From Linum tenue (Eukaryota; Streptophyta; Magnoliopsida; Malpighiales; Linaceae), in NCBI GenBank assembly GCA_946122785.1, contig CAMGYJ010000004.1, forward strand, positions 22,329,684-22,393,683: 64,000 nucleotides of DNA, in the 5' to 3' direction. Of the stretch, positions 35,768-46,178 are shown in pieces; within the stretch, counting starts at the first letter, position 1; every line of letters begins with the position of its first letter. The translations under genes and the position numbers were made by a program. The notes below the pieces were generated by a model that did no database searches, had not been told where the DNA came from, and saw only the letters and a program-made list of their open reading frames with translations.

Positions 35768-36298
35768 TAGCGGTGGGCATTCGGTCGGCTCGGTTGAAAT
35801 CGAATCGAAATTATGAATACCAGGTCTCTGGATTCTCTCAAACCTCAAATCGTATTCGAACAGAATTATAATTCTGTTCGGTCGATTTAAACCGAAGTAT
35901 AATTCGGTTCGGTTTTTCACACAAAACCGATTTAGTGAAGCTATTTGTATTTTCTCACTTTTAAATTATTTTTCATCCTAATATAAACAATAAATATGCA
36001 ATTATATGCATCATCAATGATAAAATCAAACTTTTCAACACATAAATCATAAAATATTTCAAATATTTAAGTCTAAAAACAACTACAAACATAAAAATTC
36101 ATCATTGGAGTTTGTAAATATAGTATTTCAGTTTTCGGTCAAAAATTCGAAAATTCGGTTCGGTTGAAAGAATCCTGATTTCTGAACTATTCATATTTTC
36201 TTTCTGAATTCCGAATTGAAGAGCATAAATTTGATTTCGATTTGGTTTAATTTGGTTTCAGTTTGATTCGGGTTTACCGAATCGTTTGCCCACTCCTA
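35768..36298. mobile_element. Non-autonomous hAT element, 531 bp, TSD CTTGTGG(G/A)
   Basis: Same family as 14073-14487: start TAGCGGTGGGCATTCGGTCG, end (inverted) TAGGAGTGGGCAAACGAT, and a shared interior CTCACTTTTAAATTATTTTTCA. Duplication CTTGTGGG (35760-35767) against CTTGTGGA (36299-36306). It lies about 220 bp downstream of the CHCH stop codon. Confidence 0.9.
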
Positions 36299-36319
36299 CT
36301 TGTGGATATGGATGTGTAA

Positions 36320-37040
36320 TGGGCTTAAGTTAGGCTGCATAACCATTGGTTACATATCCTTGTATAACTAACTCTGAATCTATTTTTAGCGAATTAGCGT
36401 GTTCAGCAAATTCAGATTTAAGTTATGCACTAACTAAATTTGAATCTTTCTTTTTTAGTGGGTCGAGAAAATTCAGATTTAATCGTGGGAAATTAAATGC
36501 ATTTTAAATTTCGTAGTTTTTTTAATCGGCTTTTATTTTCATTCCAACTCGAATTTCAATTTTTTTTATTGATGGAACGGGTTCGTTGTGCTTTATAAAA
36601 TAATTTTATTTTCAATATTTTTTTAAAAAATTCCATATATTTCTTTACCAACTTCATATCATATGATATCTTTTTCATTTTTAAGTCGGTTTTTAAAATT
36701 TTACATAGAATGAATGAGTTCATCATGATCTATTGGATCTATAAGCATCTGGATGAAAAAATACAAGATAAAAAATTATCACACACTATCATCTTGGTAT
36801 TAGGGGTGGTATTTTGTGATAAACAATGTTGAAAGTCGTAAATGACAGTTAGTATACTCTTATTATCATGTATTCTACCATCAGACAGTCTTTGTATGTT
36901 CATACCACCATGGTATGCTTACATATCATATAATATTTTTATATTAATACCAATTAATATTATCATGGTAAAGAGTAGTAAAAAATGCCTCAATTTTATT
37001 TGTTTCAAAATATATCAAAGTGAATATCATTTTGAAGAGC
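36320..37040. repeat. Dispersed repeat, copy 2
   Basis: More decayed direct copy of 31897-32740: same order of GAATTTCAATTTTTTT, GGAACGGGTTCGTTGTGCT, GAGTTCATCATGATCTATTGG and TTAGTATACTC blocks. The two copies flank the CHCH gene and its neighbours. Confidence 0.75.
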
Positions 37041-37095
37041 ACAACCTTGGTAGAACGCAGAAGCTCCAGTCAACCACATGTCAGTTTCCTATTGG

Positions 37096-37775
37096 TGAGT
37101 TTATCTTACTTTTTTATATTTATTTCTTGATTTATTTATGATAATTAAGAACATTAAATATTAAGAAAAAAAGAAGGTGAATCCACCAATAACAAACTGA
37201 CATGTGGATGGTTGAAACTTCTGCGTCCAACTAAAGTTGGAGCTCGGAATTTTCTGCCTGTGAGACCAATCCCAATGAATTCAATGGCTCACCCTCCTCT
37301 CCTGCCGTTCGGCACCGATGAGTTTATCTTACTTTTTTATATTTATTTCTTGATTTATTTATGATAATTAAGAACATTAACTATTAAGAAAAAAAGAAGG
37401 TGAATCCACCAATAAGACTCTTTCATAGAATTCCAACAATTTCTCCCGCTCTTCAAAAGCCCACAGGAACGGAGTTGATGCTCCCACATCCATAGCATGA
37501 GTAGTTAAAGCAAGTGAATGATTTGAAATTCGAGTTATTTCACGGAATAACACTCGTATATATTGAGCTCGTAATGGTACCTCGCAATTCAAAAGTCTTT
37601 CTACGGCTGAAGAATAAGCGTGTTCTTGGGCCATCATAGAAATAACAAACTGACACGTGGATGGTTGAAACTTCTCATTCCAACTAAAGTTGGACCTCAG
37701 AATTTTCTGCCTGTAAGACCGTTCCCAACTGAATTCAATGGCTCACCCTCCTCTCCTGCCGTTCAGCACCGTCGT
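37096..37775. repeat. 223-bp tandem duplication, second unit interrupted by nad7 DNA
   Basis: Unit 1 (37096-37318) starts TGAGTTTATCTTAC and ends before TGAGTTTATC at 37319. Unit 2 repeats it, is interrupted at about 37415 by mitochondrial DNA, resumes at about 37645 (AACAAACTGACACGTGG) and then continues past the unit end. The CAAACTGACATGTGGATGG segment is also inverted at 37050-37085, making a small stem-loop around unit 1. Confidence 0.85.
37415..37641 (-). pseudogene. nad7: Nuclear copy of mitochondrial nad7 fragment (NUMT)
   Basis: The minus strand encodes an uninterrupted stretch of plant NAD7, the 49-kDa-type subunit of respiratory complex [21 protein letters not shown], then [20 protein letters not shown], then [12 protein letters not shown] and [18 protein letters not shown]. 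About 75 codons remain, from the middle of a roughly 390-residue protein, and homology stops after YERV. Serine stands in YSSAVE, ISNHS and VGAST, where I recall leucine in edited plant nad7 transcripts, so the source was mitochondrial DNA rather than edited cDNA. There is no start, transit peptide or remaining exon, so it is not a gene. It lies inside the second unit of a tandem duplication with short filler at the right junction (AGAAAT). Confidence 0.92.
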
Positions 37776-38140
37776 GATCTTCACCCGAACAGGGCTCACA
37801 TAGTCACGTTAAGATGCTCAACCAACAAGTACAGGAGGCTCATGTACTTGCCCCCTGGCCAATGTTGAAATCCACGACGTGGAAACCGTTACCCTTCTTC
37901 CCTTGTTTTCTCCCTCCTGTATAGTGGATTCGAGAATCAGGAGATTCGCCACCATGAACCCAAGCTTGAAACAAGGGGAGAGCTCGAAGAGGAGCTGAGT
38001 CGATGCGATGTGATCTTCCCACAGTGAGGCGAAGTGGAGGCGCGCCACCTCCATGTTCAAGACCCACATAGTTGGCAAGCCCACCGTCATCCTCGCTGAT
38101 GCGAAAGGCAACAAGTTCTTTATCCTCGTAGGGACGTTTA
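37738..38140 (+). pseudogene. Cytochrome P450 N-terminal relic
   Basis: ATG at 37738 opens [16 protein letters not shown], which could be a membrane-anchor start but soon meets a stop. In other frames follow NKYRRLMYLPPG near 37830-37855, resembling the proline-rich P450 hinge, and MFKTHIVGKPTVILADAKG with NKFFI (38053-38125), resembling the FKT-x-x-x-G-x-P-T-V segment of CYP716/CYP85-clan enzymes. No haem-binding Cys region or I-helix follows. At least two frame breaks occur. The start is also present in the truncated first duplication unit (37279). This identification is from pattern memory and is moderate. Confidence 0.5.
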
Positions 38141-38229
38141 AAGGGTCTTGGGATTTAAGCGCAAAGATTAGGCAACAACTTAATCCTTTTGTCAAATTTG
38201 GATTTCGTGATTTGGGATTCACTAGTGTT

Positions 38230-39130
38230 TTCTCTTTGTGAAGATTGGTAAATGTAGGGTTTTGCTGTATTAGACGATACGTACAAATTAGGTACCAAAT
38301 AGGTCACAAGTGTAGCAAGAATGGAGCAAGAATGAGAGATCACGACAGAGGACATGAAGATCACGGCCGGGAAGAGGTGCATCGTAGTAAAGTACCAAGA
38401 TCGCGGTCTTCAACCTCAAGATCGCGACTGAGATCTCTGGAGCAATGGGCGGGAACTTGGAGAGGAAGCCAACGAGGGAGAAGCAGAAGGTTTCGGCAGT
38501 TGACTCACGACCTCCTTCTTCTGAGCATGCGAGAAAGATCGCGACCGTGACATCTGAGATCGCGACCAAGATGTCAGGCCGCGAACTTCCAATTTTTCAC
38601 GCGTAAAGATGTTGACCCGAGATTGCGGCCTCCTCCCATAAGTTCACGACCGTGAACTTTACAGCCGTGAACTTGCCTGAAATTTTAGAATTCTATAAAT
38701 AGGGGTTCCCCCCCCCCCCCTTAAGAAGATGGGTTTAGACAAATTTTGATTATAGAGAGAGATTAGAGATAAGTAGAAGTTTGGAGAAGAAGAGGAGGAG
38801 AAGAAGTGTAGGAGCGCTTTGGAGGAGGACTTCCATCAATTGAAGACCCTTTCTTCATGATTTCCTCCCCTCTTTTTATGTCTTTTCTCCCCCCCCCCCC
38901 TTCTTTCATGGGGTGATCTCCCAAGGTACTAGGAGTTAAAACCCTCAAACCCTATATTAGGTTTATAATGTAGATGTATGAATTATGTTTGGGTTTATGA
39001 TGGATATGTTTGTCTAGCGATTTTATTGCTTCATTTATGCTTGATTATGCTTGGGTCCTACTCTTTTGCTATTAGCCTGCAACTGAGCCATTGTTAGGAT
39101 GGAGTTTGTGATCTTTCTCGCAGGTAGATT
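38230..39130 (+). mobile_element. Plus-strand Athila-type LTR remnant, GATCGCGACC palindrome subtype
   Basis: Starts with a U3 segment GTATTAGACGATACGTACAAATTAGGTA, split in wording because it is matched only in part by 56527-56560. Then come GATCRCGRCC/GTTCACGACCGTGAAC palindromes (38340-38660), a perfect TATA box CTATAAATAG at 38693-38702, two C-runs (38707-38720, 38889-38900) and a U5-like end. The 3' end is truncated. Confidence 0.6.
38693..38702 (+). promoter_or_regulatory. TATA box of the plus-strand LTR remnant
   Basis: CTATAAATAG directly downstream of the palindrome cluster, the same order as at 16.4 kb on the minus strand. Confidence 0.6.
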
Positions 39131-39450
39131 CCTTCTTGGTTATGAATCAAATCGTGAAACTTTATGCTCGATTTTGTATCGGAGAGCATGCCAGGCCTAA
39201 GGGTCATGGTCGTGACATGTGGCCGTGACCTATTTCTTGCTCTATTCGATGCAAATGTGGCCATATGAGCGTCAAATTGATCCCCATCCCCAATCAATTG
39301 TGGCCGAGTAGAGGACCTGGAACATCATCAGAAACACCAAACAAACATAAAAATGACAAAATAAGGAAGCTCCCCATAAATGAACCTTCATAACAACCTT
39401 ACTCATGCTAAAACTCATCAAGTATGTCTAGGAACGAATATTATCATAAA
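39130..39450 (-). mobile_element. Minus-strand Athila-type U3 fragment
   Basis: Contains GGTCATGGTCGTGACATGTGG half-palindromes in part and the U3 signature GGACCTGGAACATCATCAGAAAC read by other minus LTRs (11.55, 12.35 kb). It faces the plus LTR at 38.2-39.1 kb. Confidence 0.4.
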
Positions 39451-40240
39451 CTAACTTGAATGTGGCCTAGGCATGGTGATTTGGCACACAGAATGTCCTA
39501 AAAATGAAGGACAATGACAATAATTTGTGTGTTATCAATTGCCAATCAACTCTAATTTAGACTTAGTTTTGAACCATTATTGTCTTATAGTGGTGGGTTG
39601 GTGGCCACCATGACAACCAAGGAGGGTTACAGTCCAATGGAGAAGAATTGGAGAGGGGAAAGGAATAGCTAGGATTTTTGGAGAGACATAATAATCAAAT
39701 ATAAAAGGGTAGCAATTAGATGTGATATTTTTTTAATTTCAAACTTACCCTCCGCTAGAGACGAAGTTGTCGCTTAGGGTAAATTCAAAAGGCGCGGAAT
39801 AGAAATCTATCCAAAAGCTTAATCCCTAGCAAAAAAGTTACTTTAATCAACATAAGGGTAACAGTATCCTAGGCTACTTAGGCTCCTTAGGTTCGATCAT
39901 TATCTAGTCATCACGTGAGCAGTTGGCAATTCCTAAACTAAAGATCGATAGTTAAGAAGAGGTACTCGGGGTAACTCCCTTGCACTATCTTACGTCTAAC
40001 ATGCAAATGACTAACTATGTTGGGTTTATCGAAGATGGTGCTTGAGCTCTCTAATCTTATGGGCCTTCGTCGTTATCCCATGCCTACGAGTACATCCCCC
40101 AAAGACCCATTGTCACCTCATTCTAGGCTCACGTTTGTGGGGCATTATGAATTTAGCTCATTTCAATAGATTCTATCTATCTTGCGCACTAAAGAGACAG
40201 ATCGACACACGCTTGCGTTCCCCTAAAGCTTTTTCTAGGA
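39450..40240. mobile_element. LTR-related DNA, second family, copy A
   Basis: 39800-40240 is matched by 43.05-43.20 plus 45.89-46.13 kb: CTAAACTAAAGATCGATAG, GAAGAGGTACTCGGGGTAAC, TCTAACATGCAAATG and GTTGGGTTTATCGAA, then GGGCCTTCGTCGTTATCCCA. No coding sequence. Nothing is recognised in 39450-39790. Confidence 0.6.
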
Positions 40241-40259
40241 AGGGTGGAAAGCTTTTGTA

Positions 40260-41160
40260 GCACATGCAACTTGTCGAAGCTTCATCCATCCCATCCTCGT
40301 CTATTGATCGGACACCAATTGCTTCTTCAACCTCCTCTCATTCTTGTGAAGAATCTTCCCCATGTTGAGTACCAAGCTCTTCATCTTCTTCAATTTCTTC
40401 TTACTTCCTCACAACCTCATCAATTCTCACTTCTTTATCTATCTCTTTTTGATGATTAAGAGCAATGATGGTTTTACAAGCAATCTCTTCAATATATGGA
40501 TAGTCAAGGTTCACTTGCTTGTCCACCTTCGAGACTCCTTCCTCTTTTCTTTCATTGATGATATCGAAGAGGCAATCTTGATTGAGTCTCGAACAAAGTT
40601 GTTCAATGTCTCTTTTCTTCTTTTCCAACCTATAGAGTATTTCTTCTTGCTCGATGAGGAAGTCTTGAGTAGAGGGGTCAGGACATCCTATGATGGAAGA
40701 TGTCCCTATGGTCTTCACTTTGTTGAGCCACCATTCCTCTTGTTTAATGTCTTTGATCCGAAATCAACCCAGAGGAAGGTTTGGATTGCTAGCATCTAGC
40801 CACTTCATTGGGATTTTGTAGTGCTCGAATGCCAACTCTCTAAGGCTCTTTGGTGTAGGTGGTGGTGGAGGATGAAGTATCCTCCCACTCCATCTTTCTA
40901 AGTTGACCTCCAAGAGGCTCTTTGGGTATATGATTGGAGTTTGGTGAGTTGTCTCGAGGCCATCTAGATATGGCGTACTCGCCTTAATTCGCTCAAGGCT
41001 CATCTCCAACTCGGTCTTTACCGTAGATTATTGCGGTGGTTCTTGATATGATGGTGGAGAAGCTTGATAACCACGGGGGTACGATTAATAAACATTGAGA
41101 GGTGGTTGTTCTTGAAACCAGGATCCTTGTCCTTCTTTACTCCTTGAAGTCCCAGGGTAA
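40260..41160 (-). pseudogene. Athila-type gag/linker remnant
   Basis: Minus-strand frames at 41009-40764 (PPPPPTPKSLRELAFEHYKI, then WLDASNPNLPLG) and 40718-40401 (acidic/lysine-rich, FLIEQEEILYRLEKKKRDIE) fit the linker region of Athila-type polyproteins. No protease, RT or integrase follows. Multiple frame breaks. The assignment is from composition and context next to a minus-strand LTR, so it is weak. Confidence 0.35.
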
Positions 41161-41178
41161 CACCATTCGCTAGATGGT

Positions 41179-42723
41179 TGACTCACACGAAACTACACCA
41201 CAATTAAACCCCAATTAGAACCCAAGTTTTTAAACTTTAATCGGGTGTAGTATAGGGAAAGTATTTAGATATCAACCCGGGCCGGTCCGTCTATCCCTAC
41301 TTCCATTGTTGAAATGATTATCTAGCAACTAAACTTTGGTTTAAAAGGTTTGCTAATTGAAGTAAAAGAAAACAAAAGTGATTGGGTTTGAAAACTCTTT
41401 TGTGGGAAGTCATTCGGGTTTCGCTTCCCCCTAACCGCTAACATGCTATGTGGATTGGAAAGATTGCCTTGGGCACATTTATCGTGAACCGCAGAGGAAT
41501 GCATATGTGGTCAGAGACCACAGTCTCAATTGTGAAACCGAGGTGAGGATGAAAGGCCGTGTCACTCGACCCTCTCAGTTTAGACAATCGGTAATTGATT
41601 TACTCCCTCACTCAACTCTAAGGTCGGACGGTTTGACCACGATTAATCGACTTGTTTATTTCAATATTGAGGGTTTCCCTAACTCAACCTAGTTTAGCTG
41701 GCTTAGAAAGCGGAAGGAAAACCAACTCGATTGAATCTCCCTTGAAAGGAGGGTTTTCCTCTCTAAACTAGGCTAAGGTGGAAAATTAGATTACTAGCAC
41801 CTAAATGCACAAACTTAGGGGTGCCAAGCACAATTATACACAATCCCTAGGAAGCTAAGCACAAAACATGCACGACCCCTAAGTTGCTAAGCACAAACAT
41901 GCATAATCATGGTGAATAATGCCTCAAACATTGAATTGAACAATACCCAATAACAATCATCCAAACCACATACAAGAAAACTACATGGTTAAGTTAGGGT
42001 TTCACTACACCCACGTGAAAGGAGGTCTACTCCATGGTAGAAGTGGGAAGAAAAATGGGGAAAAGGTGGAAACCATCTTTGGGGATGCCTCCTCTCTTCT
42101 TGACCCTTGAGTTGAGGTTTCCTTGGGAAATCTTCCCAAAAATATGCCTTGAAGCCAAACCCTAACCTTCTTCTTTCCTTTGGTTCTGTTTCTCTCACTA
42201 GAATGTTGAAGAAGGTGTTTCTCACAAAAGTGGGCTCTTCCCTCTTTCCTCCTTTCAGCTCAGCTTTTAAACCCGAGAAGAGTTGAGTTCATGGCCGTGA
42301 ACCATTAAACGCGTCCGTGAACTCATGGCGTGCGCCAAAACGCTCCACATCGCTCACGTCTATTCACGGGCAACTGCTTGTGTTCACAGTCTAAGTTACC
42401 GTGAACTCACCTTGCGTCAGTAACCTTCACATTGGCTCTGGACACCTCGCGATTCATGGTCAAATGCACTTTTTCACGGTCTTGCATGACCGTGAACTGC
42501 CTCAGTTAGCCGTGAACTGGCTCTTTTTCACCTCTTCTTCCGATTTTCGATCCTTTTCGCCAATCTTTCGACTCCGAGGCTGGTTTCGCCTGTTAAATCC
42601 TGAAACACACTCAAACACGAAGAACCTAGCGTAAAACCAACCTGTAATGAGCGAATTTGGCACAAACATCTAGGTAAAACGGAGGCAAAACATATGCGAT
42701 TAGGTTCGAATCAATGGTTGATA
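41179..42723 (-). mobile_element. Athila-type 3' LTR (minus strand)
   Basis: Starts TGACTCACACGAAAC, has CGGGCCGGTCCGTCTA near 41280, AGGGTTTCACTACACCCACGTG near 41996, a TTCACGG/CCGTGAAC palindrome cluster at about 42285-42525 beside CTTTTAAACC (42264), and the CCTAGCGTAAAACCAACC U3 signature near 42630. Beyond it the minus strand reads a purine tract (AATGTGTGGGGGTA) at about 42724-42738. An inverted relative is at 53.5-55.15 kb. Confidence 0.7.
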
Positions 42724-42929
42724 CCCCCACACATTGTTAAAGTTGTAGGGATCAATGTTTCAAACTACTACTAAACAAAAACACGAAAAAGGAAATCAAA
42801 CACACACAAATCAACCTTCGAGGAGAAGAGTGGGTGAATACAAACACGGAAAGAAAACATACTATGTAATACTACTAATAAAACAAGAATAAAGAAAAAC
42901 TAACAATCTAACTCTTTCAAATACTTACC

Positions 42930-42955
42930 GTAACTCCCCGGAAATGATACCAAAA
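42930..42955 (-). other. Decayed tRNA-Asp-type primer-binding site
   Basis: CTCCCCGGAAATGATACCAAAAACTTGATCG keeps the flanks of the 4649 site (CCCCGG, CCAAAAACTTGA) while the ACGGCGC core is mutated. Only about 200 bp separate it from the purine tract of the preceding LTR, so a large internal deletion or recombination joined them. Confidence 0.45.
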
Positions 42956-43202
42956 ACTTGATCGCAACTATGATCGAACTTTAAATTTATAAGTCGATGC
43001 ACTCTTAGTAGTCAGTCCTAACTAGTCCAAGTATAACCACGATAGTGATGCAGTAAAGTGGCTCGGTCTTATTCCAAAGGGTCACGGTATCCAGGCTACT
43101 TAGACTCAGTCGCTATCTAGTCAACCTGATACTTAGTAGGTGGCCAGTTGGCGATTCCTAAACTAAAGATCGATAGATAAGAAGAGGTACTCGGGGTAAC
43201 TC
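42955..43202 (-). mobile_element. LTR of second family, copy B, split by three insertions
   Basis: Matches 39.8-40.0 kb. It continues at 44781-44806 and 45895-46178 once the two hAT elements are removed, and is then cut by the CRM-like element. Confidence 0.6.
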
Positions 43203-43267
43203 CAGGGGCGTAGCCATAAAATTAGTTAAGGTGGGTCCATTTATAAAATATAAATACATTAGGACTT

Positions 43268-44323
43268 TGCTACGGTGACATGCATGTCACGGTGACATGC
43301 ACTTTTCGGTCGACCTCATATAAGATCAGGTCGACCTAATCAGTTGTTTTAGTGTACAAACAGTTTCATGGTGCATACTTTGGAAATTCATATCTTACAA
43401 TTGGCTAGATGGAAATTGGAGATTAAAGGCTTGTTTTGAAGCTGAAGTGTCCCTCTACACATTAAAGTACTTGGGAGCTCAATAGAAAGTCCAGAAGACC
43501 ATTTTTGAACCTGACCAAAAGGCTATGCCAAAACTGGGAAACTGCCTGAAAATGGCTAAGTCTGGCAACGTGTTTGTCAAGCCTACTTTGGAGCTCAATT
43601 TCACAAGCATGGATGCGAGTCAAGTCCAGGGGCCTTTACCACGTTAAATTATGTATTTTTTTATACAAATGCAAGGCATTGAATGAAAGATTGAATATCT
43701 TTAAGGCTTCAAACAAAAGGCTCGAAGTTGCTACGAAGGCTGTTTTTCTGGCAGCTTGCTTGTGCTCGAAGTCTGCCAGAAAAACAACCGTCGTAGCAAC
43801 TTCGACCCTTTTGTTTGAAGCCTTAAAGATATCCAATGTTTCATCCAATTCCTTGAATTTGTATAAAAACATACCTAATTTAACGTGGTAGAGGCTCCTG
43901 GACTCGACTCGCATTCATGCTTCTCGAATTGAGCTAAAAAATAGGCTTCACAAACACGTTTCCAGACTTAGCCATTTCTAGGCAGTTTCCCAGTTTTGGC
44001 ATAGCCTTTTGATGAGGTTCAAAAATGGTCTTCTGGACTTCCTATCGAGCTCTCAATCACTTCAATATGTAGAGGGACACTCCAGCTTCAAAACAAGTCA
44101 TTAGTCTTCAATTTCCATCTAGCCAATTGTATGATATGAATATCCAAAGTAGGCACCATAAACTGTTTTTACACTGAAACAACATATGAGGTCGACCGAA
44201 TCCTAAATGAGGTCGACCGGATCCTATATGAGGTCGACCGAATTCTATATGAGGTCGACCTAATCCTAACTGAGGTCGACCGGAAAGTGCAAGTCACCGT
44301 GACATGCATGTCACCGTAGGCAC
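43268..44323. mobile_element. 1.06 kb palindrome: head-to-head LTR fragments with CTACGGTGACATGC ends
   Basis: Left arm 43268-43754, loop about 43755-43776, right arm about 43777-44323. The outer 30 bp (CTACGGTGACATGCATGTCA) look like Mutator-type termini. Each arm carries a diverged copy of the LTR of the 5095-8788 element: CTTGTTTTGAAG near 43431, GAAACTGCCTGAAAATGGCT near 43541, CTACTTTGGAGCTCAATTTC near 43583, GCAAGGCATTGAATGA near 43672, with the reverse complements between 43790 and 44110. The frames at 43574-43891 and 43914-43636 are mirror images of one another and are not genes. A transcript from either flank would fold into a long hairpin. Confidence 0.9.
44187..44290. repeat. 21-bp tandem repeat, 5 copies, right arm only
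   Basis: TGAGGTCGACCGAATCCTA-type units at about 21-bp spacing. The left arm has only two GGTCGACC sites (43308-43345), so the array grew or shrank on one arm after the palindrome formed. Confidence 0.85.
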
Positions 44324-44806
44324 ACCCTAAAAATTAATGTTACTAAACAAGAAAAGTTTAAGTAAGAAGAGAATAAGTTTATTTGGCTATAAAAGAGTAA
44401 ACTTGCTTGAGATAAGATCAAATATTAATAGTACACAAATCAATACAAGAAAGGAAAGAAAATCAAATAAAAAAGTTGAATAAAAATTAATGTTATTAAA
44501 TGAGTTGAAATAAGAAGGGAATGAGTTTAATTTGGCTATAAAAGAATAAAACTTATATGAGATAAGATTTGAACTTGAAAACTCTTATTTATTAAACAAC
44601 ACACTAACCATATAGACCACTTTGATTTCTTGATGATATTTTGAAAGTCCTGCTTCTATACATATTTGTTTACTTGTCAATTTTTCATACGCAAATATAA
44701 GAAAGATATTGTCATCTCGCGAGACAAGGTGGGTCCAGTGACCCACCCAATTGTACTCTGGCTCCAACCTTGGGTAACTCACTCGCTCTATCTAAGGTCT
44801 AACATG

Positions 44807-45886
44807 TAGTGCTGGCTATTTGGTCCGAGACCGGATGCAAAACCGAAAACTGGACCGTATAACCTTGATTGTTTAAGACAGGGACTGGATGTAAAACAAT
44901 CCAATCCCGCCTTTGGTCCAAGAATTATTAAAAACCCCAGATCAATTCCGTCCGGGTCAAAACCGTGTCAAAACCGAAAGACCGGATAAATAAAAAACAG
45001 ACCCATAGACAAAGCCTGGCCAGACCCAGAGGCAAAACTCACTAGGCCCAGGCGAGGCGAGCCCGCTCTGTTCAATACTCTGTAGGGTTGCAGAGGCGGA
45101 GCCCTCACCCTCTCCATTCCATCGCGAGGCAACCCTCCGACTCCTCCCTTCCATTTCCCTCCGAATCCCAAACGGCAGCTGCCGCCTGCCGACCCCCCGA
45201 ACCGCTCCTCCTCTCCGACTCACCTCCGCTCCGACCCAGCACCATGACACGACGAGACGCCGCCCAAAAATCCGAATCAACGATATGCTGATCTCGGCTC
45301 CAACCGAGCAACGACGATTTCAAGTCGTCTCGTCCCGGTAGCAAGGAGGAATCCTCATTGTTTGTTTACTTCAGATTTAACAAGTTTGAGCGCTAATTTC
45401 GCTATGCTGATCTCTTTCTGTGATGGATATTGATTAGATTCCTGCTAGGACATGCCACAACTATCTGACTTTGAGTGTATGGCTGGGTTGCTAAGGCTAC
45501 TCATATGGTTTTGTATAGGCACATGGTAGGTTTGAGTTGGTGGTGCACAAGAGGAACGTAGGCGGCTATTAATGATGGGTGATAGTCAATTGGAATTCTG
45601 GTTTTTTATTCTTCTGCGGCATACACTCTTAACAAATGTTTCCCCAACGGTTATAACTCGTTCGGTCGTAAATGTACCTACGCAATCTATTGGTATACGA
45701 GTTCATGTGCTTTCGTTAACTAAAACAGGTTAAAACCGGATTGGGACCGGACTGGATAAAAAATGGACCGGTTCAAAATAAGACTGTATCCAATCCAATC
45801 TTTGGTCTTCATATTTCCGAAAAGACCGGACTGGTACCGTGTCAATACGGGCCAGTTTAACCGGACCGGACAGGATGCCACCCCTA
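44807..45886. mobile_element. Non-autonomous hAT element, 1080 bp, TSD CTAACATG
   Basis: Termini TAGTGCTGGCTATTTGGTCC and, inverted, TAGGGGTGGCATCCTGTCCG; perfect 8-bp duplication CTAACATG (44799-44806 and 45887-45894). Subterminal zones carry many ACCGGA/TCCGGT motifs. The interior (about 45000-45560) includes a GC-rich leader-like block and intron-like T-rich DNA, possibly a captured gene 5' end. No transposase. Confidence 0.92.
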
Positions 45887-46178
45887 CTAACATGCAAATG
45901 GCTAACGATGTTGGGTTTATCGAATATGGTGTGTGAGCTCTCTAATCGTGTGGGCCTTCGTCGTTATCCCACGCCTTTGAGTACGTTCGCCCAAGACCAA
46001 TTGTTACCTCAGTCAAGGATCATGTTTCTGGGGCATTACAAATTTGGCTCATTTAAATTGGTTTTACCTATCATGCACGCTAAAGAGATAGATCGATACA
46101 CGCTTGCGTTTCCCTAACGCTTTGTCTATGTTTTTCTTGATCCATTGCTTTTCAATTGAACTTGTATGATTAAGATAG

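Larger units (their letters stand above)
43203..44772. mobile_element. Non-autonomous hAT element, 1570 bp, TSD GGTAACTC
   Basis: Termini CAGGGGCGTAGCCA and, inverted, CAAGGTTGGAGCCA; perfect 8-bp duplication GGTAACTC (43195-43202 and 44773-44780). A second inner pair of matching blocks is GGTGGGTCC near each end. No transposase. A 1.06 kb palindrome fills most of the interior. Confidence 0.9.

Noticed and set aside
37377..37637. 86-codon minus frame as a functional nad7 or complex I gene
   Set aside because: Only the middle of nad7 is present, the last codons are flanking DNA, and there is no targeting sequence or promoter.
43574..43914. Two similar open frames of about 100 codons on opposite strands
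   Set aside because: They are the two arms of the palindrome read in mirror image; no independent gene evidence.
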